9,611 nucleotides of DNA from Gammaproteobacteria bacterium. GTDB lineage: Bacteria; Pseudomonadota; Gammaproteobacteria; Arenicellales; Poriferihabitantaceae. Of the stretch, positions 1 through 7,216 are shown in pieces. The stretch is from the NCBI GenBank assembly GCA_009839585.1, contig VXPI01000076.1, positions 1 to 9,611 of the forward strand, written 5' to 3'. The stretch's first letter is position 1. The number at the start of each line of letters is the position of its first letter. Both the position numbers and the translations under genes were made by a program. The notes under the pieces were generated by a model. The model made no database searches. It saw only the letters and a list, made by a program, of their open reading frames with translations, and had not been told where the DNA came from.

Positions 1-309
1 AGACAGCAATTTAGCGCTGTTACAATCGGGTTTGGGCCAAGGTATCTTCATTCCACAGGGCAATTGCACAAGGGCGGCCCCCAAATCGGGTGTTTTCTGG
101 AGATTGTTGAAGAGGGTGGAATCGAGATCAATATACCCGGTCGAAAATATGGGTTCAGTCGTTTGCATCGGGCTCAATCGGATGGTGATTTTCTGGTTCT
201 GGATAACAACCATCGCCCCATTCTTCGACTATTGATTCGGGGTGATCGTTTGCAGGAGCTGGATCGCCTTACTCAGCTCCTGCTGAATCGGAAACCAACA
301 GGCAGTTAA
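1..309 (+). CDS. Phosphoglucose isomerase C-terminal end (transaldolase-fused type), 5' truncated by window
   Basis: The reading frame is open from the first base and ends at TAA 307-309, giving about 102 residues of a C-terminus. The stretch GPRYLHSTGQLHKGGP near the start is the signature I know from the C-terminal sugar-isomerase (SIS) half of bifunctional transaldolase/phosphoglucose isomerase proteins, where it is followed by a GVFLQ-like strand (here IGCFLEIV). The family interconverts glucose-6-phosphate and fructose-6-phosphate in the cytoplasm, and the fused form also carries transaldolase of the pentose phosphate pathway. The remainder (FLVLDNNHRP, then a charged helix ending LLNRKPTGS) fits the tail of that domain. 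Whether a transaldolase domain is really fused upstream cannot be seen here; a stand-alone isomerase of the same subfamily is the alternative. It lies 16 bases before glyQ on the same strand, so it may share its transcript. Confidence 0.75.
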   Translation, partial: RQQFSAVTIGFGPRYLHSTGQLHKGGPQIGCFLEIVEEGGIEINIPGRKYGFSRLHRAQSDGDFLVLDNNHRPILRLLIRGDRLQELDRLTQLLLNRKPTGS

Positions 310-325
310 TCGATAAATAAAAAGA

Positions 326-1249
326 ATGCTTACTTTTCAGCAGCTGATATCTACATTGCAGCAATACTGGTCTGAGCAGGGCTGTGTGGTATTGCAGCCT
401 TATGACATGGAAGTGGGTGCGGGAACTTTTCATCCGGCGACCTTCCTGGCCGCAGTCGGCCCTGAGCCAATACGAGCGGCCTATGTTCAGCCATCAAGAC
501 GTCCCACCGATGGTCGCTATGGCGAGAACCCGAACCGTACACAGCACTACTTTCAGTTTCAGGTTGTGATGAAGCCCTCACCTGATGATTTTCAGGACCT
601 CTATATCGGGTCACTTCAGAATCTCGGATTCGATTTCCTGAAAGACGATATACGTTTTGTGGAAGATGACTGGGAATCACCCACATTAGGAGCCTGGGGG
701 CTGGGGTGGGAAGTCTGGCTTAATGGCATGGAGGTTTCGCAGTTCACCTATTTCCAGCAGGCAGGCGGACTTGACTGCCGGCCTGTTACCGGGGAGATTA
801 CATATGGGCTTGAGCGGATTGCGATGTATGTCCAGGGCGTTGATTCCCTGTTTGACCTTGTCTGGACCAATGGTGAGGCGATCTGGACCTATGGAGATAT
901 CTACAGGCAGAACGAACTTGAACAGTCTGCCTATAACTTTGAACATGCAGATGTAGATATGCTGTTCCGGCAATTTGAATCGGCGGAAGATTCCGCGAAA
1001 CATCTCGTTGAACATGATTTGCCATTACCGGCATATGAACAGGTGCTAAAGGCCTCACATACGTTCAACCTGCTTGATGCCAGACAGGCGATTGGCGTGA
1101 CTGAGCGGGCCCGATATATCGCACGGGTTCGTAATCTGGCACGTAGCGTAGCTAATGGATACTATGTGAGTCGGGAGAAAATGGGCTTTCCAAGGCTGAA
1201 TAATATTCCGGGAAAAGATGCAAGAGGGAGTAGTGCAGGTGTCGGATAG
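326..1249 (+). CDS. glyQ: Glycyl-tRNA synthetase alpha subunit
   Basis: This is the catalytic subunit of the bacterial alpha2-beta2 glycyl-tRNA synthetase, which activates glycine with ATP and charges tRNA-Gly in the cytoplasm. The 307-residue product matches the family length (about 300) and is collinear with E. coli Gly[12 protein letters not shown] near residue 25, [19 protein letters not shown] in the 50s to 70s, [14 protein letters not shown] around residue 130, and the class II motif 3 equivalent GEITYGLER at residues 156-164. The C-terminal helical part carries [18 protein letters not shown]. The ATG start gives the expected N-terminus [14 protein letters not shown]; the E. coli protein is a few residues longer here. 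Only a weak purine-rich stretch (AAAAAGA) precedes it. The stop TAG 1247-1249 lies inside the start region of glyS, consistent with coupled synthesis of the two subunits. Confidence 0.97.
   Translation: MLTFQQLISTLQQYWSEQGCVVLQPYDMEVGAGTFHPATFLAAVGPEPIRAAYVQPSRRPTDGRYGENPNRTQHYFQFQVVMKPSPDDFQDLYIGSLQNLGFDFLKDDIRFVEDDWESPTLGAWGLGWEVWLNGMEVSQFTYFQQAGGLDCRPVTGEITYGLERIAMYVQGVDSLFDLVWTNGEAIWTYGDIYRQNELEQSAYNFEHADVDMLFRQFESAEDSAKHLVEHDLPLPAYEQVLKASHTFNLLDARQAIGVTERARYIARVRNLARSVANGYYVSREKMGFPRLNNIPGKDARGSSAGVG
1226..1230 (+). promoter_or_regulatory. Ribosome binding site deciding the glyS start
   Basis: GGGAG, within a longer purine run AAGAGGGAG (1222-1230), lies inside the last codons of glyQ and 8 bases ahead of GTG 1239. 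No comparable site stands before ATG 1260, so this favours the GTG start. Ribosomes finishing glyQ at 1249 would clear or reuse this site, which suits coupled 1:1 synthesis of the alpha and beta subunits. Confidence 0.5.
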
Positions 1250-3392
1250 ATCAGCATCAATGGAAAATAGAGTGCATACCCTGCTCATTGAGATCGGTAC
1301 AGAAGAGTTGCCACCCAAGGCACTCCAGTCCCTGTCAGATGCTTTTTCAGGGGCTGTCGGTAATGCCCTACAAGAGGCCTGTATGCTGGGTGATGTCAAT
1401 TTGCCATGGCATTCCTTCGCAAGTCCTCGAAGAATCGCGGTCAAGGTTGAACAGGTTCTGGGCGTTCAACCTGACCAGAAACAGCTAAGAAAAGGGCCTT
1501 CGGTCTCTGCGGCTTTTGGGGAAGATGGCGCTCCTACGCCGGCTGCAAGGGGCTTTGCCCGTTCTTGCGGCGTTGCCGTGAGTGACCTGGAAACACTCAT
1601 AGTCGACAAGGGAGAATGGTTGGCATATACCCAGACGATTCAGGGAAAATCCCTTGAGATCGTCATCCCGGAAATACTGAATGATGCGATTCGCCAATTA
1701 CCGATCCCCAAGCGCATGCGCTGGGGTGATTGCGAGCATGAATTTGTGCGTCCAGTGCACTGGGTGCTCGCCTTGTATGGCGATACAGTTCTGAATTTTC
1801 AAATCATGGGTCTGAAAACAGGACGGATCACTCGCGGTCATCGTTTTCACGCACCAGGGCATATTTCAGTCAGCAGTGCAGATTATTATGCTGATGAGGT
1901 GCGGCAGAAGGGGTTTGTGATGGCAGACTATTCATCTCGAAAATCGACGATTCAGGAACAGGTGAATCGCCTTGCTGATGGGGATGGTCTCCAGGCTTTA
2001 ATGGACCCGGATCTATTGGATGAAGTGGTCGGCCTGACAGAATGGCCCGTGGCTCTGGGAGGTTCGTTTGATGAGCGTTTCCTGGAGCTCCCTGAAGAAG
2101 TGTTGATCGAAACCATGACTGCACACCAGAAGTATTTCTCCCTAGTTGATCAGAGTGGCCAGGTCGCACCCCGATTCATTGTGGTTACCAATCTGGACAG
2201 TCAAGATCCGGAACGGGTACGCAAAGGCAATGAGCGGGTACTCGGAGCGAGGCTTGCCGACGCCGAGTTTTTCTGGAACACTGATCAAAAAATTCCACTG
2301 ATGGATCGATTTGACCGGTTAAAGACAGTGGTCTTTCATAATAAACTGGGTTCCATCTTTGACAAATCTCATCGTATTGCCGGGTTAGCGATAAAAATCT
2401 CAAATCATCTGGGTCTTGATGAAGCAGCCACTGAACTGGCATCACGGCTATGCAAGACGGATCTGGTGACCGAAATGGTCGGTGAGTTTCCCAGTCTTCA
2501 GGGGGTGGTTGGGCGATATTATGCGGATGTGCAGGGAATCGAGACGAATATCGCAGAGGTAATCGAATCCCATTACTGGCCAAGATTTTCTGGTGACAGG
2601 TTGCCTGCGGCCGGTATTGCAAGCAATGTCGCGATTGCAGATCGAATCGATACCCTGTGTGGAATTTTTGCATGCGGTGATGTTCCAAGCGGAGAGAAAG
2701 ACCCCTTTAGCTTACGCCGTGCATCTTTGGGTGTTTTGCGGATTCTGATTGAAAATCGAATCGATCTGGACTTGGCAGATATGATTAGCTGGGGTATGGA
2801 ACTGTATCGAGACCAGGGCTGGAAAAATATTGATACAGGACAGGAAGTCCGTCAGAATCTTGTAGAGTATATCCTCGCAAGGTCGCGGCAACTCATGTTG
2901 AGCCAGGGATATGAAACGAATCTCTGGAATGCAGTGATGGCTGGAAAGCCAACTCGACCACTTGATCTGGTTAATCGTATCGAATCAGCTCGTAAACTCG
3001 TTCATGAAGAGCGTGAGATGGCGGAATCAATCATTGCCATCAATAAGCGCATCTCCAATATTCTGCAGAATGAGCCAAATAAGTCTATCTCTCCCATGAG
3101 TATCGATGTCAGCCTCATTGAGCATGAGAGTGAGCGGGAATTGGTCAAGGCATTAATCGACATGGAATCCGGCGTGCTGGAAGACAAGCAACAGGGAAAC
3201 TACACAAATGGATTTCACAGTCTGTTCAGGATTTGCATCTGTATTGATCGGTTTTTTGACAACGTTCTGGTCAATGCCAAAAATCCAAAGGTGCGGAATA
3301 ATCGAATAAATCTGTTGCAGTCCATTCGCTCAATGTTTCTGGATGTGATTGATTTCTCTCAAGTCAGGATCGAAAATCATGAAAAATTCTGA
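1239..3392 (+). CDS. glyS: Glycyl-tRNA synthetase beta subunit
   Basis: The beta subunit of glycyl-tRNA synthetase provides tRNA recognition and is needed with GlyQ for charging. Diagnostic segments are [12 protein letters not shown] at the N-terminus, TMTAHQKYF in the middle, the HD-like region with [15 protein letters not shown] followed by [12 protein letters not shown] (about residue 487), and the C-terminal DALR-type anticodon-binding domain with [12 protein letters not shown] and RNNRINLL (from about residue 671). Three in-frame starts compete: ATG 1218, GTG 1239 and ATG 1260. I chose GTG 1239 because GGGAG (1226-1230) sits 8 bases before it, which is good Shine-Dalgarno spacing. ATG 1260 gives an N-terminus closest in length to E. 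coli GlyS but has no clear ribosome binding site. ATG 1218 adds residues the family lacks. Length from 1239 is 717 residues against about 690 in E. coli. Confidence 0.96.
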   Translation: MSDRSASMENRVHTLLIEIGTEELPPKALQSLSDAFSGAVGNALQEACMLGDVNLPWHSFASPRRIAVKVEQVLGVQPDQKQLRKGPSVSAAFGEDGAPTPAARGFARSCGVAVSDLETLIVDKGEWLAYTQTIQGKSLEIVIPEILNDAIRQLPIPKRMRWGDCEHEFVRPVHWVLALYGDTVLNFQIMGLKTGRITRGHRFHAPGHISVSSADYYADEVRQKGFVMADYSSRKSTIQEQVNRLADGDGLQALMDPDLLDEVVGLTEWPVALGGSFDERFLELPEEVLIETMTAHQKYFSLVDQSGQVAPRFIVVTNLDSQDPERVRKGNERVLGARLADAEFFWNTDQKIPLMDRFDRLKTVVFHNKLGSIFDKSHRIAGLAIKISNHLGLDEAATELASRLCKTDLVTEMVGEFPSLQGVVGRYYADVQGIETNIAEVIESHYWPRFSGDRLPAAGIASNVAIADRIDTLCGIFACGDVPSGEKDPFSLRRASLGVLRILIENRIDLDLADMISWGMELYRDQGWKNIDTGQEVRQNLVEYILARSRQLMLSQGYETNLWNAVMAGKPTRPLDLVNRIESARKLVHEEREMAESIIAINKRISNILQNEPNKSISPMSIDVSLIEHESERELVKALIDMESGVLEDKQQGNYTNGFHSLFRICICIDRFFDNVLVNAKNPKVRNNRINLLQSIRSMFLDVIDFSQVRIENHEKF

Positions 3393-3720
3393 CTCTTACG
3401 CTGAAATGCTACAGGCCGTTCAGGGATTTCATAACAAGCATGAGTTTGAAAAGTATGTTGGCGAGGATATGGTGTATCGGGTCGCCTTGATGGCCGAAGA
3501 ACTCGGTGAAATATCCGCCTGTGTCAGCAAGGGCAAGGGTATCGACCAACTATCAGAAGAATGTGCCGATTTGCTGATACTGCTGCTTGGTAGTGCGCTT
3601 GCTGCCAAATTCGATCTCAATGAGGCATTTTGGAAGAAAATGGAAAAACTGTCTGATCGATCATCCAAAATGATAAAAGGAAGAATTCGAGTATCTCATT
3701 TCGAAGAATCACATGAATAA
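3379..3720 (+). CDS. MazG-like nucleotide pyrophosphohydrolase
   Basis: This 113-residue, largely helical protein resembles the MazG / all-alpha NTP pyrophosphohydrolase superfamily, whose members hydrolyse (d)NTPs, often aberrant ones, to the monophosphate and pyrophosphate with Mg2+. The metal-binding pattern is visible: EELGE with E41 and E44, then a helix break (SKGKG), then EECAD with E61 and D64, which is the family's ExxE...ExxD arrangement. A terminal helix ends with KLSDRSSKMIKGRIR. I start at ATG 3379, preceded by AGGA (3366-3369) 9 bases upstream. This start overlaps the glyS stop by 14 bases; a longer in-frame ATG at 3349 would add ten unconvincing residues. The 3' end overlaps gmhB by 8 bases. 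The substrate is unknown. The house-cleaning role is inferred from the family only. Confidence 0.8.
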   Translation: MKNSDSYAEMLQAVQGFHNKHEFEKYVGEDMVYRVALMAEELGEISACVSKGKGIDQLSEECADLLILLLGSALAAKFDLNEAFWKKMEKLSDRSSKMIKGRIRVSHFEESHE

Positions 3721-4279
3721 ATTCAAGATCATTATTCTTGATCGAGATGGCGTGATCAATCAGGATTCGGATTCCTTTGTCAAATCTCCGGAAGAATGGA
3801 TTGCAGTGCCCGGCAGTCTGGAAGCAATTGCGAGACTTAGTCGAGAAAGATACATCGTTGTAATCATTACGAATCAGTCCGGTATTTCCCGGGGATTGCT
3901 GACGATCAATATGCTCAACCGAATCCATCAGAAAATGTTCAGCGAACTGTCCCGATTCGGGGGTGAGATCAGCGCGATTTTTTTCTGTCCTCACAGTGAG
4001 AAAGACAATTGTGATTGTCGCAAACCAGCGCCGGGACTGTTCTTCAAATTGGCCGAACGTTTAAATGTTGACTTGCGCGAGGTTTATGCAGTAGGAGATT
4101 CCCTCAGGGATATACAGGCAGCGACTACAGCTTCAGCCAGGCCAGTTCTGGTAAGAACCGGTAAAGGTGAGCATACATATAAGCAAATTCACTCAGGCCA
4201 GCATCAGGATTTGGTGAACACCCCGGTTTATCCAGATCTGGAATCATTCGTGACTGAGTTGTTGCATCAATCGCATTGA
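3713..4279 (+). CDS. gmhB: D-glycero-beta-D-manno-heptose-1,7-bisphosphate 7-phosphatase
   Basis: GmhB removes the 7-phosphate from heptose-1,7-bisphosphate in the cytoplasmic route to ADP-heptose, a building block of the lipopolysaccharide inner core. The 188-residue product is a HAD-superfamily phosphatase of the histidinol-phosphatase/GmhB branch. Motif I is LDRDGVIN with D10 (nucleophile) and D12 (acid/base). Motif II is ITNQSG (T53 to G57). K104 sits in CRKPAPG and the motif IV aspartate in VGDSLRD. The structural zinc site typical of GmhB is complete: C92, H94, C100 and C102 in CPH...CDC. The ATG at 3713 overlaps the end of the MazG-like gene, implying coupling. A glyS-gmhB-plsC order is also known from Pseudomonas, and it supports this call over histidinol phosphatase. 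The product is about the family length. Confidence 0.93.
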   Translation: MNKFKIIILDRDGVINQDSDSFVKSPEEWIAVPGSLEAIARLSRERYIVVIITNQSGISRGLLTINMLNRIHQKMFSELSRFGGEISAIFFCPHSEKDNCDCRKPAPGLFFKLAERLNVDLREVYAVGDSLRDIQAATTASARPVLVRTGKGEHTYKQIHSGQHQDLVNTPVYPDLESFVTELLHQSH

Positions 4280-4295
4280 TCAGTCGAATTCCGTT

Positions 4296-5012
4296 ATGCA
4301 ATATCTTCGTGCATTGGTGTACTTGCTCGGTCAAGTCGTGAGTGTTGTCATCATCTTCCTGTTGGCAATTATGGGCGCCTGCATTTCATCAAGTCTGAAG
4401 GACCGGATTATTCTTCAGTGGGCGCGATTCAATATTGGGGCCCTGTCAGTAATTTACGGTATTACCGTCAATATTCAGGGAAGGGAAAATATTCCGGGCG
4501 AACCCTCAATAATCATATCCAATCATCAGTCAGCCTGGGAGACCTTGGCTTTTCAGTTGATTTTTCCGACCCAGTCGTATCTCCTTAAAAAAAGCCTGTT
4601 AAAAATACCGTTTCTAGGCTGGGGGCTCGCAATGACTCGCCCTGTAGCGATAGATCGCGAGCAAAAAGTGCGGGCACTGGACAGTCTGGTTAAACAGGGA
4701 ACCAGGCGTCTCAAAGAGGGGAGGTGGCTGGTAATCTTTCCCGAGGGTACCCGTCAGCCTCCGGGAAGACCGGGAAAATTTCAGGTTGGCGGGGCAATGA
4801 TTGCGGCAAGAACAGGAGCACCGGTTATACCGGTAGCACACAATGCCGGCGTGTTTTGGCCAAAGAACAGTTTGCTCAAATATCCGGGAACAATCGATCT
4901 CATCATCGGTCAGCCCATTTACGCTAATGGCAGGAAAACCAGGGAGTTGAATGCGGAAATCGAGTCCGCAATTCTTGCGAATCTCTCTCGATTGCCGGTT
5001 GCAAGAGATTAG
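4296..5012 (+). CDS. plsC: 1-acyl-sn-glycerol-3-phosphate acyltransferase (lysophosphatidate acyltransferase)
   Basis: This enzyme acylates lysophosphatidic acid at sn-2 to give phosphatidic acid, the precursor of all phospholipids, at the cytoplasmic membrane. The 238-residue protein starts with a hydrophobic anchor (about residues 6-28). The catalytic block is NHQSAWE, with H77 and E82 forming the acyltransferase H-X4-acid pair; many PlsC proteins have Asp at this place, but Glu is common in the Pseudomonas-type branch. The phosphate-binding block FPEGTR is at 148-153, and the later GAPVIPVAHN block is also present. No good ribosome binding site precedes ATG 4296, 16 bases after gmhB. Its stop TAG (5010-5012) overlaps the stop of the convergent rsmA. 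Other acyl acceptors, such as an ornithine lipid precursor, are possible, but the context argues for the housekeeping role. Confidence 0.9.
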   Translation: MQYLRALVYLLGQVVSVVIIFLLAIMGACISSSLKDRIILQWARFNIGALSVIYGITVNIQGRENIPGEPSIIISNHQSAWETLAFQLIFPTQSYLLKKSLLKIPFLGWGLAMTRPVAIDREQKVRALDSLVKQGTRRLKEGRWLVIFPEGTRQPPGRPGKFQVGGAMIAARTGAPVIPVAHNAGVFWPKNSLLKYPGTIDLIIGQPIYANGRKTRELNAEIESAILANLSRLPVARD

Positions 5013-5788
5013 TCCCGTATCTCTGATAGCCGCAGGTAATCCAGGGGTTCGAGATTTTCGGGGCGTAATGAATAATCAATGCCGACCTGCTTGAATTGTT
5101 CAGGGGCAACCATGTTGGAAAGTGCATTACGCAGGGTTTTTCGGCGGTTCGAAAATGCAGTTTTGACCAGCATCTCCAGTCTTTCCCGGTTTTTGGGCTT
5201 GATGGCAGGATGTTTGGGCTGCATGTGAATTATTGATGAGGTGACTTTTGGAGGTGGAGAAAAACTCTCTGGTTGCACATCAAGCAGAAGTTCGGTATCA
5301 ACATGCAGGCTGGCCATTACCGAGAGTCTGCCATAGCTGCGATCACCGGCCTGAGCGACAAGTCGGAGAGCAACTTCCTTCTGGACCATGAACAACATGT
5401 CCTGAACAATATCGAGACTGTCAAAGATGTGAAACAGCAAGGGTGTAGATATGTTGTATGGGAGATTGCCGATTATCCGGACACTGGAGCTTTCTCCGAG
5501 AACATCATGTGATCGAATATTGGTACTGAGAATATCCTGTTGAAGGATCGACAGGGGGCTTCCCGAAAATCGGTGACACAGGTATTTCACCATATCTCGG
5601 TCAACTTCGATTGCGACCAGATGATCCAGATGATCCAGCAGGACCTCGGTCAGGGTTCCAGTTCCGGGTCCGATTTCAAGCACTCGATCATCCCGTTTGG
5701 GTGAGAAGGCCCTGATAATTGATTCGAGTACGATTTGGTCAGCCAGAAAATGCTGACCAAATCGTTTGCGGGGTGAGATGCGGCTCAA
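5009..5788 (-). CDS. rsmA: 16S rRNA (adenine1518-N6/adenine1519-N6)-dimethyltransferase
   Basis: RsmA (KsgA) dimethylates two adjacent adenines in the 3'-terminal hairpin of 16S rRNA during late 30S maturation, using S-adenosylmethionine. Counting from the TTG start, the protein has 259 residues (E. coli 273): RKRFGQHFL at 7-15, the SAM-binding LEIGPGTGTLTE at 37-48, an acidic strand end IEVD at 60-63, and the catalytic NLPYN at 108-112. The C-terminal helical domain ends with AFSNRRKTLRNAL and a short tail. The only upstream alternative is GTG 5842, which would add 18 residues without family support and overlap pdxA by 58 bases. TTG 5788 shares a TTGA overlap with the pdxA stop and leaves the usual short basic lead before RFGQHF. 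No clear ribosome binding site is seen, so translation probably depends on coupling to pdxA. Confidence 0.95.
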   Translation of the reverse strand: MSRISPRKRFGQHFLADQIVLESIIRAFSPKRDDRVLEIGPGTGTLTEVLLDHLDHLVAIEVDRDMVKYLCHRFSGSPLSILQQDILSTNIRSHDVLGESSSVRIIGNLPYNISTPLLFHIFDSLDIVQDMLFMVQKEVALRLVAQAGDRSYGRLSVMASLHVDTELLLDVQPESFSPPPKVTSSIIHMQPKHPAIKPKNRERLEMLVKTAFSNRRKTLRNALSNMVAPEQFKQVGIDYSLRPENLEPLDYLRLSEIRD

Positions 5789-6789
5789 TTTTGAACAAGC
5801 CAGCGTCTCGACAGGTTGATGGCCATGTCCAGAGCCGCACACAAACTCGAGTTGTCCGCTTTGCCTGTACCTGCCAGATCAAGCGCAGTACCATGATCCA
5901 CTGAAGTGCGAATAATCGGTAATCCCAGTGTGATATTGACTACTTCGCCAAACCCGGAGTGCTTGATTACCGGCAACCCCTGATCATGATACATGGCAAG
6001 TACAACATCATAATTGCCGAGGTTTCGAGGGGTGAATGCAGTATCAGCCGGTATCGGACCAACGACAGAAATTCCCGCTTGTTGCATTGAAGCGATTGCA
6101 GGTTCCAGAATTGCTATCTCTTCGTTACCCAGATGTCCAGACTCGCCAGCATGGGGGTTCAATCCACATACGGCGATGCGTGGGTTCTCCAGCCCGAAGA
6201 GCTTCCGCATATCGGAATGGATGATCCTGATGATTCGACCCAGACCATTCCGGGTAATGCTCCTGGGCACTTCAGAAAGTGAAATATGTATCGTTGCGAG
6301 ACAAACCCGGAGCTCTTGATTGACCAGCATCATAACCGGATGATCTGTGCCAGTTTTTTCGGCAATCCACTCGGTATGGCCTGTAAAGGATATTCCTGCT
6401 TGATTGATCACACTCTTTTGAACCGGTGCAGTGACCATGGCACCACAATGGCCGATTTTGCAAAGATCAACGGCCCGGTCAATGATTTCGGTGACATACG
6501 AACTGTTTCCCGGGTTTAATTCACCGGGAACTGCCGGATATAGTGCCTTGATCGGTAATATCTGCATTATTCCCGGCTGGTGTTCAGGGATATTCTGATC
6601 GACTTCAATTTCGTGTATTTCAATACCGATGCCGAGTAGGTCAGCCCTCGTTTCGATGATGGCAGGGTCGGCAAGAAACACGATGCGGGCATCGTGATCA
6701 CGCATGGCTGTTTCTACGCATATGTCGGGACCGATTCCGGCAGGTTCCCCGGTGGTAATGACAATTGCAGGAATCATGCCCTGTTCCAT
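5785..6789 (-). CDS. pdxA: 4-hydroxythreonine-4-phosphate dehydrogenase
   Basis: PdxA oxidises 4-phosphohydroxy-L-threonine with NAD(P)+ in the deoxyxylulose-5-phosphate-dependent pathway to pyridoxal phosphate. The 334-residue product has the full family signature: TGEPAGIGPD at the N-terminus, SFTGHTEW near 134-141, and GLNPHAGE, AMYHDQGLPVIK and LGLPIIRTSVDHGTALDLAGTG in order. The three metal-binding histidines known from E. coli (166, 211, 266) correspond to H168, H213 and H268, a constant offset of two. The ATG at 6789 is chosen over ATG 6777 because GGTGA stands 7 bases ahead of it. The gene starts 3 bases after the atl stop and its TGA forms a TTGA overlap with rsmA. The pdxA-rsmA pairing is conserved in E. 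coli, but surA, apaG and apaH are not neighbours here. Confidence 0.96.
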   Translation of the reverse strand: MEQGMIPAIVITTGEPAGIGPDICVETAMRDHDARIVFLADPAIIETRADLLGIGIEIHEIEVDQNIPEHQPGIMQILPIKALYPAVPGELNPGNSSYVTEIIDRAVDLCKIGHCGAMVTAPVQKSVINQAGISFTGHTEWIAEKTGTDHPVMMLVNQELRVCLATIHISLSEVPRSITRNGLGRIIRIIHSDMRKLFGLENPRIAVCGLNPHAGESGHLGNEEIAILEPAIASMQQAGISVVGPIPADTAFTPRNLGNYDVVLAMYHDQGLPVIKHSGFGEVVNITLGLPIIRTSVDHGTALDLAGTGKADNSSLCAALDMAINLSRRWLVQN

Positions 6790-6792
6790 TGT

Positions 6793-7140
6793 CTAGTCAC
6801 CAAATTCCAGGGTTTCGCCATCAAGCACATCATGGCTCATCTGCCAACCGTGATGTTCCAGATCAATACGCCCGGTGCTGTCAAAAAGTACACCTTCCTC
6901 AAGCAACAGGCGTTTTTGTTCCAGATCACCCTGGCCCTGTTTCCGCATGCTGATCTCGCCCTTCGAGTTGACGACCCGATACCAGGGCAGATCCAGATCA
7001 TGGGGGATTGATGCCATTGCATAACCGACCTGTCTGGCGGAACATCCGGTGACGCTTGCGATACTGCCATAGTTAATGACCTTGCCATACGGAATCTGCG
7101 CAACGATTCGGTAAATTCTTGCATATAAGCTCATTGGCAT
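6793..7140 (-). CDS. Alkyltransferase-like protein (ATL, MGMT family without the acceptor cysteine)
   Basis: This 115-residue protein is the DNA-binding domain of the O6-alkylguanine-DNA alkyltransferase family: YRIVAQIPYGKVINYGSIA, then ARQVGYAM, then LPWYRVVNSKGEIS. In true alkyltransferases the last motif is PCHRV, with Cys accepting the alkyl group. Here it is P52-W53-Y54-R55, so the protein cannot repair by alkyl transfer. Trp at this place defines ATL proteins (E. coli YbaZ has PWHRVV), which bind O6-alkylguanine and hand it to nucleotide excision repair. Y24 and R36 match the nucleotide-rotating Tyr and the arginine finger. The usual His is replaced by Tyr (Y54), which is less familiar to me. 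About 16 residues follow the GRIDL..HGW end seen in relatives. Start may be ATG 7140 or ATG 7134; neither has a clear ribosome binding site. It sits between glmS and pdxA, 3 bases from pdxA. Confidence 0.88.
   Translation of the reverse strand: MPMSLYARIYRIVAQIPYGKVINYGSIASVTGCSARQVGYAMASIPHDLDLPWYRVVNSKGEISMRKQGQGDLEQKRLLLEEGVLFDSTGRIDLEHHGWQMSHDVLDGETLEFGD
6797..6801 (-). promoter_or_regulatory. Ribosome binding site for pdxA
   Basis: On the minus strand GGTGA lies inside the last codons of atl, 7 bases before ATG 6789. It favours this start over the in-frame ATG at 6777, which has no well-spaced site. Its position within atl suggests the two genes are translated from one transcript. Confidence 0.4.
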
Positions 7141-7216
7141 TCAGAAGATTGCAAGGCACACGTAGTCCAGCCCACATCAGAACATTGGCAAGAAGGCCGG
7201 CATTGGAGCAATGTAC

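Noticed and set aside
351..1058. Several open frames of about 80-110 codons on the minus strand, and one on the plus strand, within glyQ
   Set aside because: They are shadows of the conserved glyQ frame, show no family resemblance, and have no ribosome binding sites.
2185..2688. A 167-codon minus-strand frame inside glyS
   Set aside because: It is the longest antisense frame but is low-complexity in character (Pro, His, Arg, Ser rich), matches no family I know, and lies fully within well-conserved glyS coding sequence.
3617..3994. A 125-codon minus-strand frame across the MazG-like gene and gmhB
   Set aside because: It spans two convincing genes on the other strand and shows no motif; it is a composition effect.
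5785..5842. GTG 5842 as the rsmA start
   Set aside because: It adds 18 residues with no family support and a 58-base overlap with pdxA, and lacks a ribosome binding site; TTG 5788 fits better.
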